This document shows, piece by piece, positions 35,976-44,161 of a stretch of DNA of 64,000 bases. The DNA is from Aquincola agrisoli (lineage in GTDB: Bacteria > Pseudomonadota > Gammaproteobacteria > Burkholderiales > Burkholderiaceae_C): positions 62,001 through 126,000 of the forward strand of contig NZ_JAZIBG010000031.1 of the NCBI RefSeq assembly GCF_036621135.1. The letters are read 5' to 3'. The number at the start of each line of letters is the position of its first letter. Position 1 is the stretch's first letter. The translations under genes and the position numbers were made by a program. Below the pieces are notes generated by a model, which worked only from the letters and a program-made list of their open reading frames with translations, was not told the DNA's origin and made no database searches.

Positions 35976-37091
35976 TCAGGCCGCCCGGGCCAGCGCAGGG
36001 GCGGCAGCGGCCGCCGGTTCCGCGTAGACGCCGCCGAAGCGGTTCGCCAGGAAATCCGCCAGCCCGACGTCTTCCTGCCGCACGAAGCCCGCCATGGGCA
36101 GCCGGCCCTGCGCCAGCAGGTCGAGCATCGCGCAGATGCTCGAAGCGGTGGTGATCTGGATGGCGCTGCGCTGTTCGCCGCCGAAGGGGGCGCTGTAGAT
36201 CTTGCGGGCGTAGGTGTCCTGCATCAGCCGGCCGCCGCGCCAGCCCGAGACGGTGACGAAGACGATCACCACATCCTGCAGTGTGGCGGGCAGCGCGTTC
36301 TCGAGGATGTCCTTGAGGACTTCGCGCCGGTCCTTCAGGCGCAGGTCGTGCAGCAAGGCCTTCATGATGGCGGCATGGCCCGGGTATCGGATGGTGCGGT
36401 AGTTGAGCGTGCGCACCCGGCCCGCCAGCGTCTCGCACAGCGTGCCGAGCCCGCCCGAGGTGTTGAACGCCTCGTAGAGCACGCCGTCGAGCGAAAACTC
36501 CTCGCGCTCCTCCAGCGCCGGCACCGTGCAGCGGCGGCCGTCGACGATGGCATCGCACGGCTCGATGTATTCGTTGATGACGCCGTCGGTGCTCCAGGTC
36601 AGGTTGTAGTTCAGCGCATTGCTCGGGTAGGCCGGCAGCGCGCCCACGCGCAGGCGCACGCTGTCGAGCCGCTCGAACCGACGCATCAGTTCGGCGGCGG
36701 CGATCGAGACGAACCCCGGCGCCAGCCCGCATTGGGGAATGAACGCGCGCGCGGCGCCTTCGGCAAGTTCGCGGATCCGGCGCGTGCTCGCCACGTCTTC
36801 GGTGAGATCGAGGTAGTGCACGCCCGCATCGCGGGCGGCCTCCGCGATCCGGACGGTCAGCTGCCAGGGCGCCGCGCTCAGCACGGCGAAACGCCCTTGC
36901 AGCGCGGATCGCAGCGCGGCACCGTCCGTCGCATCAAGCGTCAGCGTCCGGACTTCGGCGTCGCGGGGCAGCGCGGCCAGCGCCGGCGGCGCGCGGTCGG
37001 CGATCGTGACCCGGTAGTCGCCGCTGCGGGCAAGGAGGTCCACGATGGTCTGGCCGATCTTGCCGGCGCCGATCACAAGCACGTCCTTCAT
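35976..37091 (-). CDS. saccharopine dehydrogenase-like oxidoreductase (lysine 6-dehydrogenase type)
   Basis: A 371-residue protein with an N-terminal Rossmann loop MKDVLVIGAGKIGQTIVDLL and the saccharopine-dehydrogenase fold (GVHYLDLTEDV, PQCGLAPGFVSIAA, TWSTDGVINEYIEPC). The family includes lysine 6-dehydrogenases and carboxynorspermidine synthases, so an amino-acid-derived substrate is likely but unknown. The Ala-rich end is probably disordered. ATG 37091 begins the Rossmann strand. It is divergent from an Lrp/AsnC regulator, which probably controls it. Confidence 0.8.
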   Translation of the reverse strand: MKDVLVIGAGKIGQTIVDLLARSGDYRVTIADRAPPALAALPRDAEVRTLTLDATDGAALRSALQGRFAVLSAAPWQLTVRIAEAARDAGVHYLDLTEDVASTRRIRELAEGAARAFIPQCGLAPGFVSIAAAELMRRFERLDSVRLRVGALPAYPSNALNYNLTWSTDGVINEYIEPCDAIVDGRRCTVPALEEREEFSLDGVLYEAFNTSGGLGTLCETLAGRVRTLNYRTIRYPGHAAIMKALLHDLRLKDRREVLKDILENALPATLQDVVIVFVTVSGWRGGRLMQDTYARKIYSAPFGGEQRSAIQITTASSICAMLDLLAQGRLPMAGFVRQEDVGLADFLANRFGGVYAEPAAAAAPALARAA

Positions 37092-37152
37092 CGTCGTCTC
37101 CCGAGCGGTCGATGGATCGATGGTCCGCCAGGGCGTTGCCAAATGCAGCCCC

Positions 37153-37212
37153 CGATATGACGATATGCCAGCACGTCGGCGGCAAATCGCCAGCCATGGA
37201 GGACGATATGAC
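37153..37212. repeat. CGATATG repeats upstream of the Lrp/AsnC gene
   Basis: CGATATGAC occurs at 37153-37161 and 37204-37212, with a near copy CGATATGCC at 37161-37169 overlapping the first by one base. The last copy contains the regulator start codon. The group lies in the divergent control region and could be the autoregulatory binding site of the regulator. Confidence 0.45.
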
Positions 37213-37651
37213 AAGACCCGACCCACTCGACGACATTGACGGCGCGCTGCTGTCGCTGTTGCGCGAGAACGCCCGGCTGCCGGCCGCCGACCTGGCCCGG
37301 CGCCTGGGCGTCGCCCGCACCACCGTCCAGAGCCGCCTGCAGCGGATGGAGCGGCGGGGCGTGATCGCCGGCTACACCGTCGTGGTGTCGGATGAGGCCG
37401 AGTCCGCGCTGGTGCGGGCGCATGTGATGGTGATCGCGGCGCCGAAGCAGGGCGCTGCGATCACGGCGGCGCTGCGGCGCATCCCCGAGGTGCGCACGCT
37501 GCTGTCGGTGAGCGGCCCGTACGACCTGATCGCGATCGTCGCGGCGTCGTCCATCGGGGAACTGGACGCCCTGATCGACCGCATTGGCGCCCTGGACGGC
37601 GTGGAGCGCACGACGTCGGCGATCGTGCTTTCGACACGCATCCAGCGATGA
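37208..37651 (+). CDS. Lrp/AsnC-family transcriptional regulator
   Basis: A 147-residue regulator with an N-terminal helix-turn-helix (LDDIDGALLSLLRENARLPA, LGVARTTVQSRLQRME) and a C-terminal ligand-binding RAM domain (VRTLLSVSGPYDLIAIV). I chose ATG 37208 because GGAGGA lies a few bases ahead; ATG 37196 is the alternative. It is divergent from the saccharopine-dehydrogenase-like gene with 116 bases between starts, a classic arrangement for local control by an amino acid. Confidence 0.9.
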   Translation: MTRPDPLDDIDGALLSLLRENARLPAADLARRLGVARTTVQSRLQRMERRGVIAGYTVVVSDEAESALVRAHVMVIAAPKQGAAITAALRRIPEVRTLLSVSGPYDLIAIVAASSIGELDALIDRIGALDGVERTTSAIVLSTRIQR

Positions 37652-37727
37652 CCCGCAGACCTTTCCCGATCAAGTCGTCACGGGGGCGGCCGAAAAAGAC
37701 CTTCAATCAGGTCAAGTGTGTCGTCCC

Positions 37728-39044
37728 ATGTCCGCAGCCACCATCGACGTCAGTGAACTGCGCATTGGCATGTTCGTGCACCTGGACCTGGGCTGGATGT
37801 CGCACCCGTTCCCGCTCAGCAGCTTCCGGATCAGCGACACCGAGCAGATCTCGACCATCCGGCAGCTGGGCCTGTCGCGTGTGCGCTGGAGCCCCGAGCG
37901 CAGCGACATCGCCGGCGACGCTGCCGTGCCCGCCGAACGGCCGCCGGATCCCGCGGTTCCGGCGCCCGATGCAACGGCCGCCGACACCCCTGAGCTGGCC
38001 CAGCGGCGCCTGCGCCGCGCCGCGCTGGCGAGGCAGCGCGAAGCGATGCAACTGTGCGAGCGCCAGTACGCCGAGGCCGGCAAGGCCTGGCGCCAGGCCA
38101 CCGCCATGGTGCAGACCGATCCGCAGGGCGCCCGCGAGCGCAGCGAGGCGTTCGCCCAGGCGCTGGTCGACAAGATGCTGGGCAACCGCGAGCTGTGCAT
38201 CCGCCTGTTGACCGAGAGCGCCGGGGACCGCGCCACTGCGCATTCGCTGAATGTCAGCGTGATCGCGCTGCTGATGGGCAAGCTCTTCGGCCTGTCGGAG
38301 GTCGACATGCGCGACCTGGGGCTCGGTTCGCTGCTGCACGACATCGGCAAGGTGGAACTGCCGTCACGCGTGCGCTACGCGGAGGAGCACTTCACGATGG
38401 CCGAGACGCAGCTCTACCGCGAGCACGTCTCGCACGGCGTCACGCTCGGCCGCAAGATGGGCTTGTCAGCCGGCGCGCTGCTGGTCATCGCCCAGCACCA
38501 CGAGCAGGCGGACGGCTCGGGCTTCCCGCAGCGGCTGAACGTCGACCGCATGACCACGGCGGCGCGCATCGTCTCGCTGGTCAACCGCTACGACAACCTG
38601 TGCAATCCCGTGTCGCCTGCCAAGGCGCTGACGCCGCACGAGGCGCTCTCACTGATGTTCGCCCAGGGCAAGCACAAGTTCGACGTCACGATGCTCAATG
38701 CGTTCATCCGCATGATGGGCATCTATCCCCCGGGCTCGATCGTGCAGCTCACCGACGAGCGGTACGCGATCGTCGTCTCCGTCAACTCCTCGCGGCCGCT
38801 GAAGCCGCGTGTGCTCGTCCACGACGAGGCGGTGCCGCGCGACGAGGCGATGCAGGTCAACCTGGAGGCCGAGCCGGCGCTGGGCATCCGGCGCAGCCTG
38901 AAGGCAAGCCAGCTGCCGCCGGCCGCACTCGACTACCTGTCGCCGCGCCAGCGCATCACCTACTACTTCGAGCCCGTGCCGCCCTCCGAGCAGGAGTTTC
39001 CAGAGCCTGCGGATGGGGCGATCGACGAGGGGCGGACCGAGTGA
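37728..39044 (+). CDS. HD-GYP domain cyclic-di-GMP phosphodiesterase
   Basis: A 438-residue protein. The N-terminus (VSELRIGMFVHLDLGWMSHP) is a DUF3391 domain, followed by a Pro/Ala linker and a helical stretch, then the HD-GYP domain with His204-Asp205 in LLHDIGKVELP and the downstream HHEQADGSGFPQRL. The GYP tripeptide is GFP here, a common tolerated change. It should hydrolyse c-di-GMP. The stop overlaps the GTG of the next gene (GTGA), coupling it to a GGDEF-EAL protein. Confidence 0.92.
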   Translation: MSAATIDVSELRIGMFVHLDLGWMSHPFPLSSFRISDTEQISTIRQLGLSRVRWSPERSDIAGDAAVPAERPPDPAVPAPDATAADTPELAQRRLRRAALARQREAMQLCERQYAEAGKAWRQATAMVQTDPQGARERSEAFAQALVDKMLGNRELCIRLLTESAGDRATAHSLNVSVIALLMGKLFGLSEVDMRDLGLGSLLHDIGKVELPSRVRYAEEHFTMAETQLYREHVSHGVTLGRKMGLSAGALLVIAQHHEQADGSGFPQRLNVDRMTTAARIVSLVNRYDNLCNPVSPAKALTPHEALSLMFAQGKHKFDVTMLNAFIRMMGIYPPGSIVQLTDERYAIVVSVNSSRPLKPRVLVHDEAVPRDEAMQVNLEAEPALGIRRSLKASQLPPAALDYLSPRQRITYYFEPVPPSEQEFPEPADGAIDEGRTE

Positions 39045-41140
39045 ACCTGCGGGCCCTCGTCGGGCATCGCGAGAGCGCCGCGCCGGCCGTCGCGGGCGAG
39101 TGCCGGGCGCTGGTCGAAGGGCTGTGGGAGCCCACCTGGCTGGTCGATGGGCGTTCGCTGCGTGTGCTGGCGGTCAACGATGCCGCGTTGGCGCTGCTCG
39201 GGCGGCACCGCGACGAAGTGCTGGAGCAACCGGCCGAGGCCGTGCTCGACACGCCCGAAGACATGGCCTTCTGGGCCGTCGCGCAGCAGCCGGGCGCCGA
39301 TACCGCGCTGCTGTCCCGCACGCTGGTGCCGCGGCCCGGCGGCGGCACCCTGCATCTGGAACGCCGCATCCACCGGCTGCAGGGCCCCGGCGCGCCGGAC
39401 GCCTACCTCGTGTCGCTGCGCGACCTGACCCCCGAGCGGCAGGCACTGGAGGAGCGCGACACGCTGATCGCTGAACTGCGCGCCACGCTGGAGTCCACCG
39501 CGGATGGCCTGCTCGTCACCGACCTGCAGGGCCGGATCCGCGCCTTCAATCGGCGCTTCGCGCAGATGTGGCAGCTGCCGGAAGCACTCGCTACCGGCGA
39601 CGACGAGGCGATCTACGCCTGGATGCTCGACGCGGCCGCCGAGCCGGAGGCCTACCTGCGCCAGCTCGAGGCCGTCGAGCGCGGCGTGCTGGTCCCGGCC
39701 ACCGACCGCTTCAAGCTGCGCAGCGGCCGGGTCGTCGAGCGCGTGGTGCTCACGCAATGGAGCCGGGGCCGCCCACTCGGCAGGGTCTGGTCGTTCCGCG
39801 ACCTCAGCGAGCGGCTGGCGGCCGACCAGCGCATCGAGACGCTGGCGACGACCGACCCGCTGACCGGCGTGCCGAACCGGCGCCAGCTCACCGAGCGTGT
39901 GGCCACGGCGCTGATCGAAGTGCAGCGGCAGCGCGGCCGCATTGCCTTGCTGCTGCTCGACGTCGACCGGTTCAAGCAGATCAACGACAGCCTCGGCCAG
40001 GGCATGGGCGACCGCGTGCTGGCCGAGGTATGCAGCCGCATCCGCACCTGCCTGCGCGACGGCGACGTCGTCGGGCGCGTGGGCGGCGACCAGTTCGCGA
40101 TGCTGATCCACCATGCCGGTGCCGAGGCCGCCGAGCATGCGGCGCGCCGCATCCTGCGGGCCACCGAGGCGCCGTACGAGATCGAAGGTGCGCAGTTCAC
40201 GCTGACCTGCAGCATCGGCGTGGCGCTTTTCCCCGAGGCGGCCGACACGGCGCACGACCTGCTGCGCCGCGCGGAGACTGCGATGCAGGCGGCGAAGGCG
40301 GACGGCCGGGCGGGCTTCCGCTTCCACCGCACCGGCTCCCAGGACGACGAGGTGCGCAAGCGCGTGCGGCTGGACCACGCGATGCGGCAGGTGCTGGCAC
40401 GCGACGGCTTCCGGCTGCACTACCAGCCCCAGGTGGACCTGTCGACAGGCCGGGTCGTGGGCACCGAGGCGCTCATCCGCTGGCGCGACCCGACCCATGG
40501 CGACATCTCGCCGGCCGACTTCATCCCCGTCGCCGAGGCGAGCGGTTTCATCGTGCAGATCGGGGACTGGGTGTTGTCGCAGGCGGTGCGGCAGGCCGCG
40601 AGCTGGTACGCCGCGGGGCGGGCGATGCCGGTGTCGGTCAACGTCTCGGCGCTGCAGTTCCAGCAGGCCGACTTCGCCACGCGGGTCTCGCGCCTGCTGG
40701 CCGAGCACCGCCTGCCACCGGCGCTGCTGGAGCTGGAGCTGACGGAGTCGATCCTGGTGCGCGATGCCGCCGAGGCGCTGGAGCGGCTCGAGGCCCTGGC
40801 AGCGCTCGGCGTGCAACTGGCGATCGACGACTTCGGCACCGGTTATTCCAGCCTCGCCTACCTCAAGCGGTTCCCGCTCGACGCCCTGAAGATCGACCGC
40901 CGCTTCGTGCGCGGACTGCCGGGCGACGAAAGCGACGCCGCCATCGTGCGCGCCATCGTGCAGATGGCGCATGCGCTGGGCTTGCGGGTGGTGGCCGAGG
41001 GCGTCGAACTGGAGGCGCAGCGCGGCTTCCTGGCCGGCCTCGGCTGCCATACCTACCAGGGCTTCCTGTTCGCACCGGCGCTCGACGCCCAGGCGCTGTG
41101 GGAGGTCATCGAGCCCGAGAAGGCGCTGCCCGCCGCCTGA
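39041..41140 (+). CDS. PAS-GGDEF-EAL c-di-GMP signalling protein
   Basis: A 699-residue cytoplasmic protein with two PAS-like domains (about 20-130 and 145-260), a GGDEF domain and an EAL domain. The cyclase signature reads GGDQF (348-352) instead of GGDEF, so cyclase activity is doubtful; the domain may bind GTP as a regulator. The EAL domain looks intact: E476-A-L in TEALIRW, NVSALQF, ELTES and IDDFGTGYSS. It is therefore probably a phosphodiesterase. The GTG start overlaps the HD-GYP gene stop. Confidence 0.92.
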   Translation: MNLRALVGHRESAAPAVAGECRALVEGLWEPTWLVDGRSLRVLAVNDAALALLGRHRDEVLEQPAEAVLDTPEDMAFWAVAQQPGADTALLSRTLVPRPGGGTLHLERRIHRLQGPGAPDAYLVSLRDLTPERQALEERDTLIAELRATLESTADGLLVTDLQGRIRAFNRRFAQMWQLPEALATGDDEAIYAWMLDAAAEPEAYLRQLEAVERGVLVPATDRFKLRSGRVVERVVLTQWSRGRPLGRVWSFRDLSERLAADQRIETLATTDPLTGVPNRRQLTERVATALIEVQRQRGRIALLLLDVDRFKQINDSLGQGMGDRVLAEVCSRIRTCLRDGDVVGRVGGDQFAMLIHHAGAEAAEHAARRILRATEAPYEIEGAQFTLTCSIGVALFPEAADTAHDLLRRAETAMQAAKADGRAGFRFHRTGSQDDEVRKRVRLDHAMRQVLARDGFRLHYQPQVDLSTGRVVGTEALIRWRDPTHGDISPADFIPVAEASGFIVQIGDWVLSQAVRQAASWYAAGRAMPVSVNVSALQFQQADFATRVSRLLAEHRLPPALLELELTESILVRDAAEALERLEALAALGVQLAIDDFGTGYSSLAYLKRFPLDALKIDRRFVRGLPGDESDAAIVRAIVQMAHALGLRVVAEGVELEAQRGFLAGLGCHTYQGFLFAPALDAQALWEVIEPEKALPAA

Positions 41141-41246
41141 CGCTCGGCTGCGGGGGGCTCGCCATGCGGGTTTCCACCTCTGCTGGCTGCGCCAGGGGCG
41201 GATTTTTCTTAGAGTCGGGTGACGTGCAGCCATTACCCGCACTCCG

Positions 41247-42503
41247 ATGAACCCGCTTGAGAATGTTGTTGAAGCCAAGCTGGCCCGTCTGCCCGTGCCT
41301 CTGGCCGTCCACCTGCCCGGCGGCCGCCGCCTCGGCCCCGACGAGGCCTCGCTCACGCTGCGCCTCAACGAGCTGGGTCCGCTGCGCCATCTGGCCACCG
41401 GGCAGATCGGCCTGGTCGCCGAGGACCACGTGAACGGACGCATCGAGATCGAGGGCCGGCCGCGCGATGTGATGGCCGCCGCGGCCGAGCTGCTCAGCGC
41501 GGATCCCACGCACAGCGCGTCGTCGGTGCCGGCGCCGCTGGCGTGGTGGCGCGGCGTGGTACGACGCGGCAAGTCACTCGCACGCCATAGCCTGCAGGCC
41601 GACGAGCGCCAGATCCAGTTCCACTACGACGTCTCCGACGAGTTCTACGGCCTGTGGCTCGATCCGCGCCGCGTCTACTCCTGCGCCTACTACCGGACGC
41701 CCGACCTGACGCTGGCGCAGGCGCAGGAAGCCAAGCTGGACCACATCTGCCGCAAGCTCATGCTGCAACCCGGCGAGCGCTTCCTGGACATCGGCGCGGG
41801 TTGGGGCGGCTTGCTGCTCTGGGCCGCCGAGCACTACGGCGTGAGGGCCACCGGCATCACGCTGTCGCGCCACCAGCACGCGCACGTCAACCGGCTGATC
41901 GAAGAACGGGGGCTCGGCAGCCGGGTGGAGATGCAGCTGCTGGACTACCGGCTGCTCCCCGAGGACCAGCCGTTCGACAAGATTTCGTCGGTCGGCATGT
42001 TCGAGCACGTGGGGCATGCGCAGCTGCCCGGCTATTTCAGCAAGCTCTGGCGGCTGCTGCGGCCGGGCGGCCTGCTGATGAACCATGGCATCACCGCGGG
42101 CGGCACGCGCAACCACCAGCTCGGTGCGGGCATCGGCGATTTTGTCGAGCGCTACATCTTCCCCGGCGGCGAGCTGCGGCACGTGTCGCATGTGCTGCGG
42201 GCGCTGGCGGACAGCGGCCTGGAGATGGTCGACGTAGAGAACCTGCGCCCTCACTACGCCCGCACGCTGTGGGCTTGGTCCGACGGGCTGGAGGAGCACC
42301 TGGCCCAGGCGCGCCGGCTCACCGAGGAACGCATCGTCAGGGCGTACCGCCTCTACCTGGCCGGCAGCGCGATGAGCTTCGAGCGCGGCTGGCTGTCGCT
42401 GCACCAGATGCTCGCGGTGCGCCCCGACGGGCACATGGAGACCGGTGTGATGCGCGGGGCACAATCGGCATTTCCGTTCAACCGCGAGTACATCTACCTA
42501 TGA
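41247..42503 (+). CDS. cfa: cyclopropane-fatty-acyl-phospholipid synthase
   Basis: A 418-residue SAM-dependent enzyme. An N-terminal lipid-binding domain of about 110 residues precedes the methyltransferase domain, with QFHYDVSDEFYGLWLD, YSCAYY, the SAM loop FLDIGAGWGGLLLWAAEHYG and SVGMFEHVGHAQLPGYF. It adds methylene bridges to unsaturated acyl chains of membrane phospholipids, a stress adaptation. Its stop overlaps the next ATG (ATGA). Confidence 0.94.
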   Translation: MNPLENVVEAKLARLPVPLAVHLPGGRRLGPDEASLTLRLNELGPLRHLATGQIGLVAEDHVNGRIEIEGRPRDVMAAAAELLSADPTHSASSVPAPLAWWRGVVRRGKSLARHSLQADERQIQFHYDVSDEFYGLWLDPRRVYSCAYYRTPDLTLAQAQEAKLDHICRKLMLQPGERFLDIGAGWGGLLLWAAEHYGVRATGITLSRHQHAHVNRLIEERGLGSRVEMQLLDYRLLPEDQPFDKISSVGMFEHVGHAQLPGYFSKLWRLLRPGGLLMNHGITAGGTRNHQLGAGIGDFVERYIFPGGELRHVSHVLRALADSGLEMVDVENLRPHYARTLWAWSDGLEEHLAQARRLTEERIVRAYRLYLAGSAMSFERGWLSLHQMLAVRPDGHMETGVMRGAQSAFPFNREYIYL

Positions 42504-42844
42504 TCTACAAGTTCAAGTCGAAGGCGGCGAGCGACGTGATCATGATGGGCCCCAACGGCGACCAGGTGCTGCGCCTGCTCGGCCGGGAGCCGGCTGCCAA
42601 GGGCATCATCGAGGTGGCTGCGATGCAGCCTGCCATTGCGGCCTTGCGCGCGGCGGTCGAGCAGGAAGAGGCGCAGCGGCGCGACGCCGCTGCCGCTGCC
42701 GAGGGCGAGGAGGCGGACGGTGCCGACGAACCGGCCGCCGGGCGGCGCGAAGGCGCCGTGTCCCTGCGCCAGCGCGTGTGGCCGCTCATCGACATGCTGG
42801 AGCGCAGCGAGCGCGCTGGCGCCGACGTGGTCTGGGGTGTCTAA
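42500..42844 (+). CDS. DUF1840 family protein
   Basis: A 114-residue protein beginning MIYKFKSKAASDVIMMGPNG and containing a highly charged Glu/Ala-rich central linker and a LRQRVWPLIDMLERS helix near the end. This is the layout of DUF1840, a small cytoplasmic family common in betaproteobacteria with no known function. It overlaps the cfa stop and is probably co-translated with it. Confidence 0.82.
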   Translation: MIYKFKSKAASDVIMMGPNGDQVLRLLGREPAAKGIIEVAAMQPAIAALRAAVEQEEAQRRDAAAAAEGEEADGADEPAAGRREGAVSLRQRVWPLIDMLERSERAGADVVWGV

Positions 42845-42870
42845 AAAGCAACGAAGGGAGCGAGCGCGAC

Positions 42871-43503
42871 ATGAAACTGTGGAGTAACAGCTGGGCCAAT
42901 GGCGACCGGATCCCCGCGCGGTACGCGGCCGGACGCCTGGACGCGGCCGGCGGCGTGGGCTTTTCCGACAACGTGAACCCGCACCTCGCCTGGAGCGACC
43001 TGCCGACCGGCACCCGCTCGCTGGTGCTGATCTGCCATGACTTCGACGTGCCCAGCCGGGGCGATGACGTCAACCAGGCCGACCGCGAGGTGCCCGCCGA
43101 CCTGCCGCGTGTCGATTTCTTCCATTGGCTGCTGGTGGACCTTCCGCCTTCGCTCACCCAGATCGCCGAAGGGGAGTTCAGCAATGGCTTCACCCCGCGC
43201 GGCAAGCCCGGGCCCGCTACGCTGCACGGGGCCCGCCACGGCCTGAACGACTACACCGGCTGGTTCGCCGCCAATCCCGACATGGCCGGACAGTACTTCG
43301 GCTACGACGGCCCGTTCCCGCCGTTCAACGATTCGCTCGTGCACCACTACGTGTTCACGCTGTATGCGCTTTCCGTCGAGCGGCTCGGCGTCGAGGGCGC
43401 GTTCACCGGCGCGCAGGTCAGGCAGGCCCTGACGCCGCACGTGCTGGGCGAAGTGATGCACTCGGGGACCTACACCCTCAACCGTCGGCTGGTCGGCGCG
43501 TGA
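42871..43503 (+). CDS. YbhB/YbcL-family (PEBP-like) protein
   Basis: A 210-residue protein of the phosphatidylethanolamine-binding/Raf-kinase-inhibitor fold. HLAWSDLPTGTRSLVLICHD, the ligand-pocket DVPSR and the central DYTGWF/YDGPFPPFND segments support this. Bacterial members are cytoplasmic or periplasmic with unclear roles; no signal peptide is present here. A purine-rich AAGGGAGCGAG sequence lies upstream of ATG 42871. Its stop overlaps the GTG of the phosphatase gene. Confidence 0.88.
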   Translation: MKLWSNSWANGDRIPARYAAGRLDAAGGVGFSDNVNPHLAWSDLPTGTRSLVLICHDFDVPSRGDDVNQADREVPADLPRVDFFHWLLVDLPPSLTQIAEGEFSNGFTPRGKPGPATLHGARHGLNDYTGWFAANPDMAGQYFGYDGPFPPFNDSLVHHYVFTLYALSVERLGVEGAFTGAQVRQALTPHVLGEVMHSGTYTLNRRLVGA

Positions 43504-44150
43504 GCGAGCAAGCCACCCGGCTGATCGCCATTCGCCACGGCGAGACCGACTGGAACGTCGGCTCGCGCATCCAGGGCCACACCGACATCGCCCTCAACGC
43601 CAACGGCCGCTGGCAGGCCGAGCGCCTCGCCGTGGCCCTGGCCGAAGAGCCGCTCGATGCGGTCTACGCCAGCGACCTCGGCCGCGCCTACGACACCGCC
43701 CTGGCGTTCGCACGGCCCAGGGGGATCCCGGTGCTGCGCGATGCCGCCCTGCGTGAGCGCCAGTTCGGCTGTTTCGAGGGCCTCAGCTTCGACGAGATCG
43801 AGCAGCGCTGGCCCGACCAGGCGCTGCGTTGGCGCCGGCGCGACGCCGACTTCGGCCCCGAGGGCGGCGAGACGCTTTCAGCCTTCTACCAGCGCATCGT
43901 CGAGGCGGTGCGGCGCATCGCGCTGCGCCACGCCGGCCAGAGCATCGCCATCGTGTCGCATGGCGGCGCGCTGGATTGCCTGTACCGGGCAGCGACGCGG
44001 ATCGCGCTGGACGCGCCCCGCACCTGGCAGGTCGGCAACGCCAGCGTGAACCGGCTGCTGCATAGCGAAGGCGGGCTCACGCTGATTGGCTGGAGCGATA
44101 CCGGCCACCTGGAGCTGGCGGGCCGCGACGCGGGCGCGGCCGCGCCGTAA
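43500..44150 (+). CDS. histidine phosphatase family protein (GpmB-like)
   Basis: A 216-residue phosphatase. The phospho-accepting histidine is in AIRHGETDWN, QGHTDIALNANGRWQA follows, FGCFEGLSFDEIE is the family's second motif, and SHGGALDCLYR holds the second histidine. It could dephosphorylate a small metabolite such as a phosphoglycerate or alpha-ribazole phosphate; no cobalamin genes are nearby. The GTG start at 43500 overlaps the preceding stop (GTGA). It converges with the pilY1 gene. Confidence 0.88.
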   Translation: MSEQATRLIAIRHGETDWNVGSRIQGHTDIALNANGRWQAERLAVALAEEPLDAVYASDLGRAYDTALAFARPRGIPVLRDAALRERQFGCFEGLSFDEIEQRWPDQALRWRRRDADFGPEGGETLSAFYQRIVEAVRRIALRHAGQSIAIVSHGGALDCLYRAATRIALDAPRTWQVGNASVNRLLHSEGGLTLIGWSDTGHLELAGRDAGAAAP

Positions 44151-44161
44151 CGCGGCGACGG

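Noticed and set aside
38963..41572. An 869-codon minus-strand open frame opposite the GGDEF-EAL and cfa genes
   Set aside because: Shadow of strongly biased coding sequence; no domain and no plausible start.
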